DNA of 33,687 nt from assembly GCA_027065775.1 (NCBI GenBank), contig JAMONN010000174.1:1-33687 (forward strand), in the 5' to 3' direction. The position numbers and the translations under genes are program-made. Position 1 is the stretch's first letter; the number at the start of each line of letters is the position of its first letter. Shown here piece after piece: positions 17,088-24,170 of the stretch. The notes beneath the pieces are model-generated. The model was not told the origin of the DNA. It did not search any database and worked only from the letters and a program-made list of their open reading frames with translations. Source of the DNA: Flavobacteriaceae bacterium. GTDB taxonomy: Bacteria; Bacteroidota; Bacteroidia; Flavobacteriales; Flavobacteriaceae.

Positions 17088-17831
17088 ATGAAAATCAACA
17101 AACATTTAGACTCCACTTTTCTTAAAACTAAAGAACAAGCAAATATTACGCAAGCAGCAATAAAGCAGCATGTAATCAATCTTATTAACGAAGCAATTAA
17201 ATACAACTTTGTTTTAGTAATGATAAGGCCCGAGTTTGTGTCTATAGCAAAAAAAATAATCCATAATGCAAAATCAAGTGTTACTGTTGGAACTGTTATT
17301 GGTTTTCATGAAGGCACAAATAGTATTAAAGAAAAATTAACCGAAGCGCAAATTGCAATTGATAATAATGTAGATGATTTAGATTATGTAATCAATTATC
17401 GAGCATTTAAAAATGGCGAAATAGACTTAATTAAAGAAGAAATCTTAAAAGGAACAAAACTAGGCCTAGAAAATAACAAAATTGTTAAGTGGATCATCGA
17501 AATTGCAGCATTGAACGATACTCAGATAATTGAAATTACACAATTAATTAGAGATATTGTTCTTGAAAATTTTGAAGAAAAATACTATAAAAATGTATTT
17601 GTAAAATCATCTACTGGTTTTTATAAAACCGAAAACGGAAAACCTGCAGGCGCTACATTCGAAGCGATGCAATTAATAGTAAAAAATGCCAAACCACTTT
17701 CTGCAAAAGCTGCTGGTGGCGTCAAAAATTATAATGATGCTGTAAAAATGATTGAACTTGGTGTAACTAGAATTGGTACTTCTTCCGCTTTAAAAATAAC
17801 ACAAGGAAAACAAAATATTGAAAATTATTAA
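17088..17831 (+). CDS. deoC: Deoxyribose-phosphate aldolase
   Basis: DeoC reversibly splits 2-deoxyribose-5-phosphate into glyceraldehyde-3-phosphate and acetaldehyde, the last step of deoxynucleoside breakdown. The product has 247 residues. The class I aldolase features are present: an aspartate in DDLDYVINY, the Schiff-base lysine in VFVKSSTGFY, and the proton-relay lysine in SAKAAGGVK, with the phosphate loop GTSSALKI near the end. Numbering relative to E. coli was not computed. A TTG five codons upstream (17073) is in frame, but it sits at the predicted transcription start, so ATG at 17088 is preferred. The next gene begins three bases after the stop, so the two are cotranscribed. Confidence 0.93.
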   Translation: MKINKHLDSTFLKTKEQANITQAAIKQHVINLINEAIKYNFVLVMIRPEFVSIAKKIIHNAKSSVTVGTVIGFHEGTNSIKEKLTEAQIAIDNNVDDLDYVINYRAFKNGEIDLIKEEILKGTKLGLENNKIVKWIIEIAALNDTQIIEITQLIRDIVLENFEEKYYKNVFVKSSTGFYKTENGKPAGATFEAMQLIVKNAKPLSAKAAGGVKNYNDAVKMIELGVTRIGTSSALKITQGKQNIENY

Positions 17832-17834
17832 ATA

Positions 17835-18410
17835 ATGAATACAAACTATTTCGCACATGAAACCGCAGTTATAGACTCCGATTGTACTATTGGTGAAGAT
17901 ACCAAAATATGGCATTTCAGTCATATAATGTCAAATAGTAGCATTGGTAAAAAATGTAATATTGGTCAAAATGTAGTCATTTCACCTAGTGTGATTTTAG
18001 GTAATAATGTTAAAGTACAAAATAACGTTTCTATATATACAGGTGTGATTTGTGAAGATGATGTGTTTTTAGGACCATCAATGGTATTTACAAATGTTAT
18101 TAACCCTAGAAGTGCCATAATTCGCAAAGATCAATACAAAGAAACCTTAGTTAAAAAAGGCGCAAGTATTGGCGCTAATGCAACTATTATTTGTGGCAAC
18201 CCTATTGGCGAATATGCCATGATTGGTGCTGGAGCAGTTGTAACAAAAGAAATAAACGCTTATGCTTTAGTTGTTGGCAATCCTGCAAAACAGATAGGTT
18301 GGGTTAGTGAATATGGTCATAGATTAGAGTTTAACAATAACGGAATTGCATTCTGTAAAGAAAGTAATGACAAATACGAATTAAAAAACAATACCGTAAA
18401 AAAAATATAA
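17835..18410 (+). CDS. WbpD/WlbB-like left-handed beta-helix N-acetyltransferase
   Basis: This 191-residue protein is built of hexapeptide repeats (for example [62 protein letters not shown]), the sign of a left-handed parallel beta-helix acyltransferase that works as a trimer. The motifs TNVINPRSA and [16 protein letters not shown] resemble WbpD/WlbB, which acetylate the 3-amino group of a UDP-amino-sugar uronic acid during surface polysaccharide synthesis. That specificity is inferred; a generic nucleotide-sugar acetyltransferase is the alternative. Partner genes (dehydrogenase, aminotransferase) are not in the window. It lies between deoC and the RemB-like barrel gene, separated by only a few bases on each side. 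Confidence 0.8.
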   Translation: MNTNYFAHETAVIDSDCTIGEDTKIWHFSHIMSNSSIGKKCNIGQNVVISPSVILGNNVKVQNNVSIYTGVICEDDVFLGPSMVFTNVINPRSAIIRKDQYKETLVKKGASIGANATIICGNPIGEYAMIGAGAVVTKEINAYALVVGNPAKQIGWVSEYGHRLEFNNNGIAFCKESNDKYELKNNTVKKI

Positions 18411-18417
18411 TATACTA

Positions 18418-20457
18418 ATGAAGAAAATAATAGTAATCCTTATAATTATATTTCAAATAAGTAATTCTTTTTCACAAAACGAAAAACCGCCAGTATATGA
18501 TGGTTGTGAAAATATTTCTATTACCGAAACGGAAACTTGTTTTTTTAACAAACTAAAAGAAAAGGTAGAAAATGACTTTGTTGTGCCTAAAATTGTAGCG
18601 CAAGAAGATTACAAAGGTATTTTACGCATTGTTTTTAATGTTACCAAAACTGGTGAATTCGATATATTATATATCAGCTCTATTTATCCTGAATTAGAAA
18701 CGGAAGCGAAAAGAGTTTTTGCGAAATTACCAAAAATTAAACCTGCAACATATAATGGCAGAACCTTTGAAAAACAATATATCTTACCTTTAGGAATTCC
18801 GATAGGTTATATACCTGAAAATAATATTGTACAAGATTCTACTACAATAAAAAAAGATATTACCAAAGAAATAAAAAAAATTACTATTAAAAATGAATAC
18901 TTTCCTGAACATGAGAGTCAACTAAATATTCCGTTTACACATCAGAAATATGATGCTTTACAATTTGGTTATAATCAGGGCGAAAACACACATAGTTCTG
19001 TAAAACCATATATCTATAATAGTGTGTCAAAACATGTAGATTTAAGCAAAAATAAGCAGCAATTATTCAAAAAAGCAAATTCTTGGGTCGCTAGAAAATT
19101 ATGGAACGAACATGTTGTTTCTGTTAAAGGTGATGATTATTGGTTTACTTTGGATCCTATTTGGGATCTTCAGATTGGTAAAGATAATTCCGATTTAGAT
19201 TATACCTATAACAATACTAGAGCAATAAATGTGCAAGGTGGTCTAGGTAGCAAATTTAACTTTTCAGCAACTGTTTATGAAAGTCAAGGTCGATTTGCAG
19301 AGTATGTCAATGATTTTAATACCGAACACAGTATTGTTTTAGGAAGAGGTAAATTTAAACGATTTAAAGGTAATGCTTTTGATTATCCAGTAGCGGATGG
19401 TTATATTAGCTATACACCAAATCATTTTTTTAATTTTCAATTAGGACATGGTAAAAATTTTATTGGCGATGGTTATCGTTCCTTATTTTTAAGTGATGTT
19501 GCCTCACCAAATGCTTACTTTAAAATTTCCACCAAATTTTGGAAAATAAAATATACTAATATTTGGTTATTATTAGATGATATTAGACCTGAATTTCAAG
19601 TTGATGGCGTTAATTTAAGAAAATATGTTGGTGTACATCATTTAAGTTACAATGTGACTAAAAAATTAAATGTTGGTTTATTTGAAACTGTAATTACAAA
19701 TAATGAAAGAAAAGATGGTTTTGATGCAAATTTTATCAATCCCATAATATTTTACAGAGCAGCAGAATTTAACAGAGGTTCTAAAGGTGGCAATGCTTTA
19801 GTTGGTTTAAATTTAAGTTACAAATGGAATAAGAAATTATTTTTATACAGTCAGTTTATATTAGACGAATTAAGTGTGGAGCATTTAAAAGAAGGCAATG
19901 GTTATTGGGCTAATAAATATGGTGTTCAGGCAGGATTTAAATACCATAATGCATTTGGTATTGATAACTTATATCTGCAAGGTGAAACAAATATAGTTAA
20001 ACCTTTTACCTATTCGCATAGAGAAAGCACTCTAAATTATAGTCACTTTAATCAACCATTAGCACACCTTTGGGGTTCGAATTTTTACGAATTAATTGGT
20101 ATTGCTAGATATAAAAAAGGTAGATGGTATGCTAATGCAAAATTAGTTTATGGCGAAAAAGGATTTGATTTTGAAGACGACGAAACAAGTTATGGTGGTG
20201 ATATATTTATTCCGTATACCGAAAGAGTTTCTGATTTCGGAAACGATTATGCACAAGGCAACAAAACCAGTATTTTTAATGCAGAATTTCAACTTGGTTA
20301 TTTAGTTAATCCAGCATCTAATTTACAGTTATTTACTGGTTTTACATATCGTGATTTCACACCACAAACAAACACTACAAACTTTAGCAATCAAAATACT
20401 ACTTGGTTTACTTTTGGTTTAAAAACGGATGTATTTAATAATTATTTTGATTTTTAA
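18418..20457 (+). CDS. RemB-like / Wzi-like outer-membrane barrel with N-terminal TonB-C-like domain
   Basis: A 679-residue secreted protein with signal peptide (1-19, KKIIVILIIIFQISNSFSQ) and two parts. Residues 20-133 look like a TonB C-terminal domain: cysteine pair in VYDGCEN...ETCFFNKL, then LETEAKRVFAKLPKIKPATY and YILPLGIPIGY, mirroring the two TonBs upstream. Residues about 200-679 are an outer-membrane beta-barrel with many aromatic strands (NAYFKISTKFWKIKYTNIWL, LGHGKNFIGDGYRSLFLSD) ending in F. The size, barrel and neighbourhood recall flavobacterial gliding protein RemB and Wzi-type capsule assembly barrels; I recognise the type but cannot prove orthology. It follows an acetyltransferase for surface sugars, which fits a polysaccharide or surface-adhesion role. 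Confidence 0.65.
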   Translation: MKKIIVILIIIFQISNSFSQNEKPPVYDGCENISITETETCFFNKLKEKVENDFVVPKIVAQEDYKGILRIVFNVTKTGEFDILYISSIYPELETEAKRVFAKLPKIKPATYNGRTFEKQYILPLGIPIGYIPENNIVQDSTTIKKDITKEIKKITIKNEYFPEHESQLNIPFTHQKYDALQFGYNQGENTHSSVKPYIYNSVSKHVDLSKNKQQLFKKANSWVARKLWNEHVVSVKGDDYWFTLDPIWDLQIGKDNSDLDYTYNNTRAINVQGGLGSKFNFSATVYESQGRFAEYVNDFNTEHSIVLGRGKFKRFKGNAFDYPVADGYISYTPNHFFNFQLGHGKNFIGDGYRSLFLSDVASPNAYFKISTKFWKIKYTNIWLLLDDIRPEFQVDGVNLRKYVGVHHLSYNVTKKLNVGLFETVITNNERKDGFDANFINPIIFYRAAEFNRGSKGGNALVGLNLSYKWNKKLFLYSQFILDELSVEHLKEGNGYWANKYGVQAGFKYHNAFGIDNLYLQGETNIVKPFTYSHRESTLNYSHFNQPLAHLWGSNFYELIGIARYKKGRWYANAKLVYGEKGFDFEDDETSYGGDIFIPYTERVSDFGNDYAQGNKTSIFNAEFQLGYLVNPASNLQLFTGFTYRDFTPQTNTTNFSNQNTTWFTFGLKTDVFNNYFDF

Positions 20458-20480
20458 TGTTAGAAAAAAAAAACATTTAA

Positions 20481-21131
20481 ATGAAAAAATATTTCACAAT
20501 CATAATAAGTATAACACTACTATTTTTTTCTTGCAAAAGCGAAAAATCAAAACTTTTAGATGAAATTGATGTTACATTTAAAAAATATAACAACGAAAAT
20601 TATATTAATGATAGTGTTTTGGATTATTATAAAAACATTAAAATAGATTGTAATAATTTAGAAGAATTATTAGCAAAAGTTCATCATGACGATCAAGATA
20701 TAAGAAAATCAGATGATGGAGATATGTTTGCATTAGATTCTATTAATCAAGTTAAAGTGATTTCTATATTGAAAAATTGTAGTGATTTAAATAAAAAGAA
20801 ACTAAATAACAATTCATATTCAACCATATTTTTAGTTCTACAACATTCTGGTGATAAAGATTTAATGGCGTACTATTATCCGAAAATCAAAACATTTGTT
20901 GATGAAAAAAAATTAGACAAATTACAATTTTCGTTATATGTTGATCGATTTCTAGGACTTAACAATCAATTTCAAATTTTCGGAACTCAAATACTCAATG
21001 GCAATTTGTCTAAATTTGAAAATCTTATTGAAGTTGAAAGTAACAGAAAAAGTATGGGTTTAAATACAATTTCTGATTATTTAAAAAATGGAGCAAATAG
21101 ATTAGAAATATCAAAAAAAACAAACCCCTAA
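20481..21131 (+). CDS. Lipoprotein of unknown function
   Basis: A 216-residue protein with a lipoprotein signal peptide (MKKYFTIIISITLLFFSC, lipobox FFSC). The mature part is mainly charged and helical (KLLDEIDVTFKKYNNENY, CNNLEELLAKVHHDD). I recognise no domain. It follows the RemB-like barrel gene by 23 bases on the same strand and its TAA stop lies inside the stem of a terminator, so it is the last gene of the deoC cluster. A role with the barrel is possible but unproven. Confidence 0.65.
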   Translation: MKKYFTIIISITLLFFSCKSEKSKLLDEIDVTFKKYNNENYINDSVLDYYKNIKIDCNNLEELLAKVHHDDQDIRKSDDGDMFALDSINQVKVISILKNCSDLNKKKLNNNSYSTIFLVLQHSGDKDLMAYYYPKIKTFVDEKKLDKLQFSLYVDRFLGLNNQFQIFGTQILNGNLSKFENLIEVESNRKSMGLNTISDYLKNGANRLEISKKTNP

Positions 21132-21154
21132 AAATCAAAGATTTAAAGGGGTTT
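21122..21154. terminator. Bidirectional terminator between lipoprotein gene and tRNA-Gln
   Basis: aaacccct (21122-21129) pairs with aggggttt (21147-21154), and aaatc/gattt continue the stem after a mismatched aa pair. The plus strand has T-rich sequence just after it; on the minus strand the tRNA is followed by the same stem. It can serve both convergent transcripts. Confidence 0.75.
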
Positions 21155-21158
21155 TCCG

Positions 21159-21230
21159 TTGGTCTACAAGGACTCGAACCTTGAATGTCGGCACCAAAAG
21201 CCGATGTGTTACCAATTACACCATAGACCA
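21159..21230 (-). tRNA. tRNA-Gln (anticodon TTG)
   Basis: Read on the minus strand, a full cloverleaf of 72 bases is seen: acceptor arms TGGTCTA and TAGACCA, D arm GTGT/ACAC, anticodon stem TCGGC/GCCGA with loop TTTTGGT (anticodon TTG), and T stem CAAGG/CCTTG with loop TTCGAGT. The 3' CCA is not encoded after the discriminator base. It decodes CAA (and CAG by wobble). Confidence 0.95.
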
Positions 21231-21312
21231 ATTTCGAGCGCAAATTTAATAAAACTTTTAAAACCACAAGTTTTTTTTTAGATAAAATATTATTTTTTTT
21301 TCAAATAAAAAT

Positions 21313-21336
21313 ATTTGCTATGCATGCATAGCAAAT
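21313..21336. repeat. Perfect 24-bp palindrome upstream of etfB
   Basis: Twelve pairs match around the centre at 21324/21325, with core tgctatgcatgcatagca. It lies 50-73 bases before the etfB ATG, just upstream of the promoter region. It may be a regulator binding site or a hairpin. Confidence 0.75.
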
Positions 21337-21345
21337 TCAAAAAAA

Positions 21346-21378
21346 TATCTTAAATTTGTTGTACAAAAATTTAAGATA
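21346..21378. promoter_or_regulatory. Inverted repeat with 12-bp arms over the etfB promoter
   Basis: tatcttaaattt (21346-21357) and aaatttaagata (21367-21378) are exact complements, around a small palindrome ttgtacaa (21359-21366). The repeat spans the -7 box at 21351-21358 and ends 7 bases before the etfB ATG, so a bound protein or RNA hairpin here could block expression. Confidence 0.65.
21351..21358 (+). promoter_or_regulatory. -7 box of the etfB promoter
   Basis: TAAATTTG matches TAnnTTTG and lies inside the inverted repeat at 21346-21378, 27 bases before the ATG. A -33 TTTG at the usual distance is not clear. Confidence 0.45.
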
Positions 21379-21385
21379 AAATATA

Positions 21386-22132
21386 ATGAAAATTTTAGTT
21401 TGTATAAGTCACGTACCAGACACAACATCAAAAATTAATTTTACCGATGGCGATACAAAATTTGACACTAATGGTGTGCAATTTGTAATAAATCCGTACG
21501 ATGAATATAGTTTAACTCGCGCTATGTGGTTTAAAGAAAAACAGGGCGCAACAGTAACTGTAGTAAATGTTGGTGAAGCAAGTACAGAACCTACTTTACG
21601 CAAATGTTTGGCTATTGGTGCCGATGATGCTATTAGAGTAAATACCGTTGCAACGGATGGTTTTTACGTAGCAAAACAATTAGCCGAAGTAGTGAAAAAT
21701 GGTAATTACGATATAGTTTTAGCAGGTAAAGAATCTATTGACTATAACGGACAAATGGTGCCAGGATTAATCGCAGGGATTTTAGATTACAACTTTGTAA
21801 ATGCTTGTGTTGGTATTGAAGTAGATGGTAATTCTGCAACAATCTCAAGAGAAATAGATGGTGGAAAAGAAATCCTAAGCGCTAACTTACCTTTAGTAAT
21901 TGCTGGGCAAAAAGGAATTGTTGAAGAGTCTGATTTACGTATACCAAATATGCGAGGTATTATGATGGCCAGAAAAAAACCATTAAATGTTATCGAAGCA
22001 GTTGATTTTGAAACTAAAACAAACGCTTCTAGCTTTGAAAAACCTGCTGCAAAATCGGCTTGTAAAATGATTAATGCAGATAATGTTGCGGAATTAGTTT
22101 CGCTTTTACATAATGAAGCAAAAGTAATTTAA
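21386..22132 (+). CDS. etfB: Electron transfer flavoprotein beta subunit
   Basis: EtfB with EtfA forms the soluble ETF dimer (FAD in alpha, AMP in beta) that accepts electrons from acyl-CoA dehydrogenases and passes them to ETF:quinone oxidoreductase. The 248-residue product begins MKILVCISHVPDTTSKINF and has the motifs NPYDEYSLTRAMWFKEK, LAIGADDAIRV and AGKESIDYNGQMVPGLIAGIL. The C-terminal segment RIPNMRGIMMARKKPL is the arm that contacts the alpha subunit. Length is typical. It precedes etfA with a 104-base spacer holding a repeat, so the two are probably cotranscribed. Confidence 0.95.
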   Translation: MKILVCISHVPDTTSKINFTDGDTKFDTNGVQFVINPYDEYSLTRAMWFKEKQGATVTVVNVGEASTEPTLRKCLAIGADDAIRVNTVATDGFYVAKQLAEVVKNGNYDIVLAGKESIDYNGQMVPGLIAGILDYNFVNACVGIEVDGNSATISREIDGGKEILSANLPLVIAGQKGIVEESDLRIPNMRGIMMARKKPLNVIEAVDFETKTNASSFEKPAAKSACKMINADNVAELVSLLHNEAKVI

Positions 22133-22146
22133 TCATTAGACTAATT

Positions 22147-22229
22147 GTCTTTAGTCTTTAGACTATTGACAAAATATAAAAATATTAATGTCGTTTTGGA
22201 CAAAAGACCAAAGATAAGCGACTAAAGAC
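22147..22229. repeat. Inverted repeat in the etfB-etfA spacer
   Basis: gtctttagtc (22147-22156) is the exact complement of gactaaagac (22220-22229). The spacer contains further degenerate words of the same kind (gtctttagac, aaagacc), so it is a small low-complexity repeat ending just before the etfA ATG. Confidence 0.6.
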
Positions 22230-22236
22230 CAAAAAT

Positions 22237-23202
22237 ATGTCAGTATTAGTTTTTGCCGAATCATCGGAAGGAAAATTTAAAAAAGTTGCATTAGAAGCAA
22301 CATCATACGGTAAAAAAATTGCCGAACAAATGGGAACAAATGTAGTTGTTCTTACTATAAATGCTTCAGATACATCTGAATTACAGAATTACGGAGCAGA
22401 AAAAATAATAAAAGTAACCAACGATAAATTACAAAATTTTAATGCAAAAGCAATCGCTAGTGTCATTAAACAAGTTGCAAATAAAGAAAATGCAAACGTA
22501 ATTGTTATCGATTCTAGCGCAAACGGATTATTCTTAGCGCCATTAGTTGCTGTAAATTTAGATGCAGGTTTAGCATCTAACGTAATTGAAGCGCCAAGTA
22601 ATGTAAACCCGTTTACCGTTAAAAGAAAAGCATTTTCTAATAAAGCATTTCAATTTACGGAAATAGCAAGCGAAAATAAAGTAATCGGTTTAGCTAAAAA
22701 TTCTTTCGGTTTGGTAGAAAACTCCGTGAGTTCTTCTGAAGAAGACTTCACTCCTACTTTATCGGATGATTTATTTACTACTACTTCAACTTCCGTTGAA
22801 AAAGCAAGTGGAAAAGTAACCATCGCAGATGCAGATATTGTGGTTTCTGCAGGTCGTGGATTAAAAGGTCCTGAAAATTGGGGAATGGTAGAGGAATTAG
22901 CCGAAATTTTAGGCGCTGCAACAGCATGTTCTAAACCAGTTTCAGATATGGATTGGCGTTCACACGATGAACACGTTGGTCAAACAGGAAAACAAGTTGC
23001 TTCAAATTTATATATAGCAATCGGTATTTCTGGAGCAATTCAGCATTTAGCAGGTATTAACGCATCAAAAGTAAAAGTGGTAATTAATACAGATGCTGAA
23101 GCACCATTTTTTAAAGCAGCCGATTATGGTATTGTTGGTGATGCTTTTGAAGTTGTACCAAAATTAATTGAAGAGTTAAAAAAATTTAAAGCGCAAAATT
23201 AA
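22237..23202 (+). CDS. etfA: Electron transfer flavoprotein alpha subunit
   Basis: The FAD-binding partner of EtfB. The 321-residue product starts MSVLVFAESSEGKFKKVALE. The C-terminal FAD domain (about 200-321) shows the family signature: GRGLKGPENWGMVEELAEIL, then ATACSKPVSDMDWRSHDEHVGQTGK, then NLYIAIGISGAIQHLAGI, and finally VVINTDAEAPFFKAADYGIVGD. Length is typical. It is followed by a strong terminator, so the etfBA operon ends here. Confidence 0.96.
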   Translation: MSVLVFAESSEGKFKKVALEATSYGKKIAEQMGTNVVVLTINASDTSELQNYGAEKIIKVTNDKLQNFNAKAIASVIKQVANKENANVIVIDSSANGLFLAPLVAVNLDAGLASNVIEAPSNVNPFTVKRKAFSNKAFQFTEIASENKVIGLAKNSFGLVENSVSSSEEDFTPTLSDDLFTTTSTSVEKASGKVTIADADIVVSAGRGLKGPENWGMVEELAEILGAATACSKPVSDMDWRSHDEHVGQTGKQVASNLYIAIGISGAIQHLAGINASKVKVVINTDAEAPFFKAADYGIVGDAFEVVPKLIEELKKFKAQN

Positions 23203-23227
23203 AAATACCTTAAATTATATATTCTAG

Positions 23228-23263
23228 AGTGTCTAAAGTTAAATAACTTTAGACACTTTTTTT
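23228..23263 (+). terminator. Rho-independent terminator after etfA
   Basis: A perfect 13-base stem, agtgtctaaagtt (23228-23240) with aactttagacact (23245-23257), has a four-base loop and is followed by a T-tract to 23263. Confidence 0.93.
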
Positions 23264-23447
23264 GTTATATGACTAATTCGGAAAATAAATATCAACATAA
23301 AAAGTGAATAAGTTATCTTTATTCATATTCTATATTTAATAAAAAACAGTAAATTGTGGCTTAGAAATTTTTGTTTAAAAACAATCATTTAAAAAACCAA
23401 TAACACAAGCTTAAAGCATTTTGCCTAAAGCCTAAAACCAAATAAAA

Positions 23448-24071
23448 TTGAGTTTAGTAAGATTAGATATTAAGGGAATTTCATATAGTCAAACACAAAG
23501 TGGCGCTTATGCCTTAGTTTTAAAAGAAGTAAAAGGCGAAAGAACCTTACCGATTATCATAGGTGCTTTTGAAGCACAAGCAATCGCAATTGCCTTAGAA
23601 AAAGAAATAAAACCGCCAAGACCGTTAATACATGATTTGTTTAAAAGTTTTTCCGAACGCTTTAACATCATTGTAAAACAAGTGATTATTCATAAATTAG
23701 TTGATGGTATTTTCTATTCAAGTTTAATTTGTGAACAAGATAAAATAGAACAAATAATAGATTCTAGAACTTCAGATGCTGTTGCATTAGCTACAAGGTT
23801 TAATGCACCAATTTTTACTTATGAAAATATTTTAGAAAAAGCAGGTATCTATCTGAAACCTAAAACAGAAACAGATCTATCTTTAGGTATTGAAGAAAAT
23901 GATGATTTAAATATTCAAGAAATAGTTTCAGAAATTGAAGAATTGGTGGAAACATCAGGTTATCAAAATGAAAGTTTAGAAGAATTAAATAATAAAATGA
24001 ACCAAGCAGTAGAAGATGAAGATTACGAATTGGCTGCTAAAATAAGAGATGAGATTGAAAGTAGACAATAG
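23448..24071 (+). CDS. Bifunctional nuclease (DUF151) family protein with UVR motif
   Basis: A 207-residue protein with an N-terminal DUF151/BFN domain (about 1-130; SLVRLDIKGISYSQTQSGAY, LPIIIGAFEAQAIAIALE, SRTSDAVALATRFNAPIF) and a C-terminal UvrB/UvrC-type motif (about 172-207, LEELNNKMNQAVEDEDYELA, then AKIRDEI). Plant homologues have DNase and RNase activity; the bacterial role is unknown, and the UVR motif mediates protein contacts. The start codon is TTG at 23448: the conserved residues begin directly after it, and no ATG is available nearby. Just before it lies a degenerate repeat of the cctaaagcct type (about 23405-23440). Confidence 0.88.
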   Translation: MSLVRLDIKGISYSQTQSGAYALVLKEVKGERTLPIIIGAFEAQAIAIALEKEIKPPRPLIHDLFKSFSERFNIIVKQVIIHKLVDGIFYSSLICEQDKIEQIIDSRTSDAVALATRFNAPIFTYENILEKAGIYLKPKTETDLSLGIEENDDLNIQEIVSEIEELVETSGYQNESLEELNNKMNQAVEDEDYELAAKIRDEIESRQ

Positions 24072-24076
24072 TTCTG

Positions 24077-24138
24077 TTCAGTGTTCAGTGTTCAGTGTCC
24101 AGTGTCCAGTGTCCAGTGTCCAGTGTCCAGTGTCCAGT
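24077..24138 (+). repeat. Heptanucleotide tandem repeat (ttcagtg / tccagtg)
   Basis: Nearly nine 7-base units run in phase: three ttcagtg, five tccagtg and a final tccagt. The array lies between the bifunctional nuclease gene stop and the transporter ATG at 24171, ending 32 bases before it. The ordered change from the first to the second unit suggests recent expansion. Confidence 0.92.
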
Positions 24139-24170
24139 AAACTCTAAAATTAATTAACAATATTATATTT

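Noticed and set aside
21025-21267. An 80-residue frame overlapping the tRNA and terminator
   Set aside because: It crosses the tRNA-Gln gene and a terminator on the same strand as the tRNA; no family resemblance.
24077-24138. CRISPR array
   Set aside because: Units are 7 bases with no spacers; it is a simple tandem repeat and no cas genes are present.
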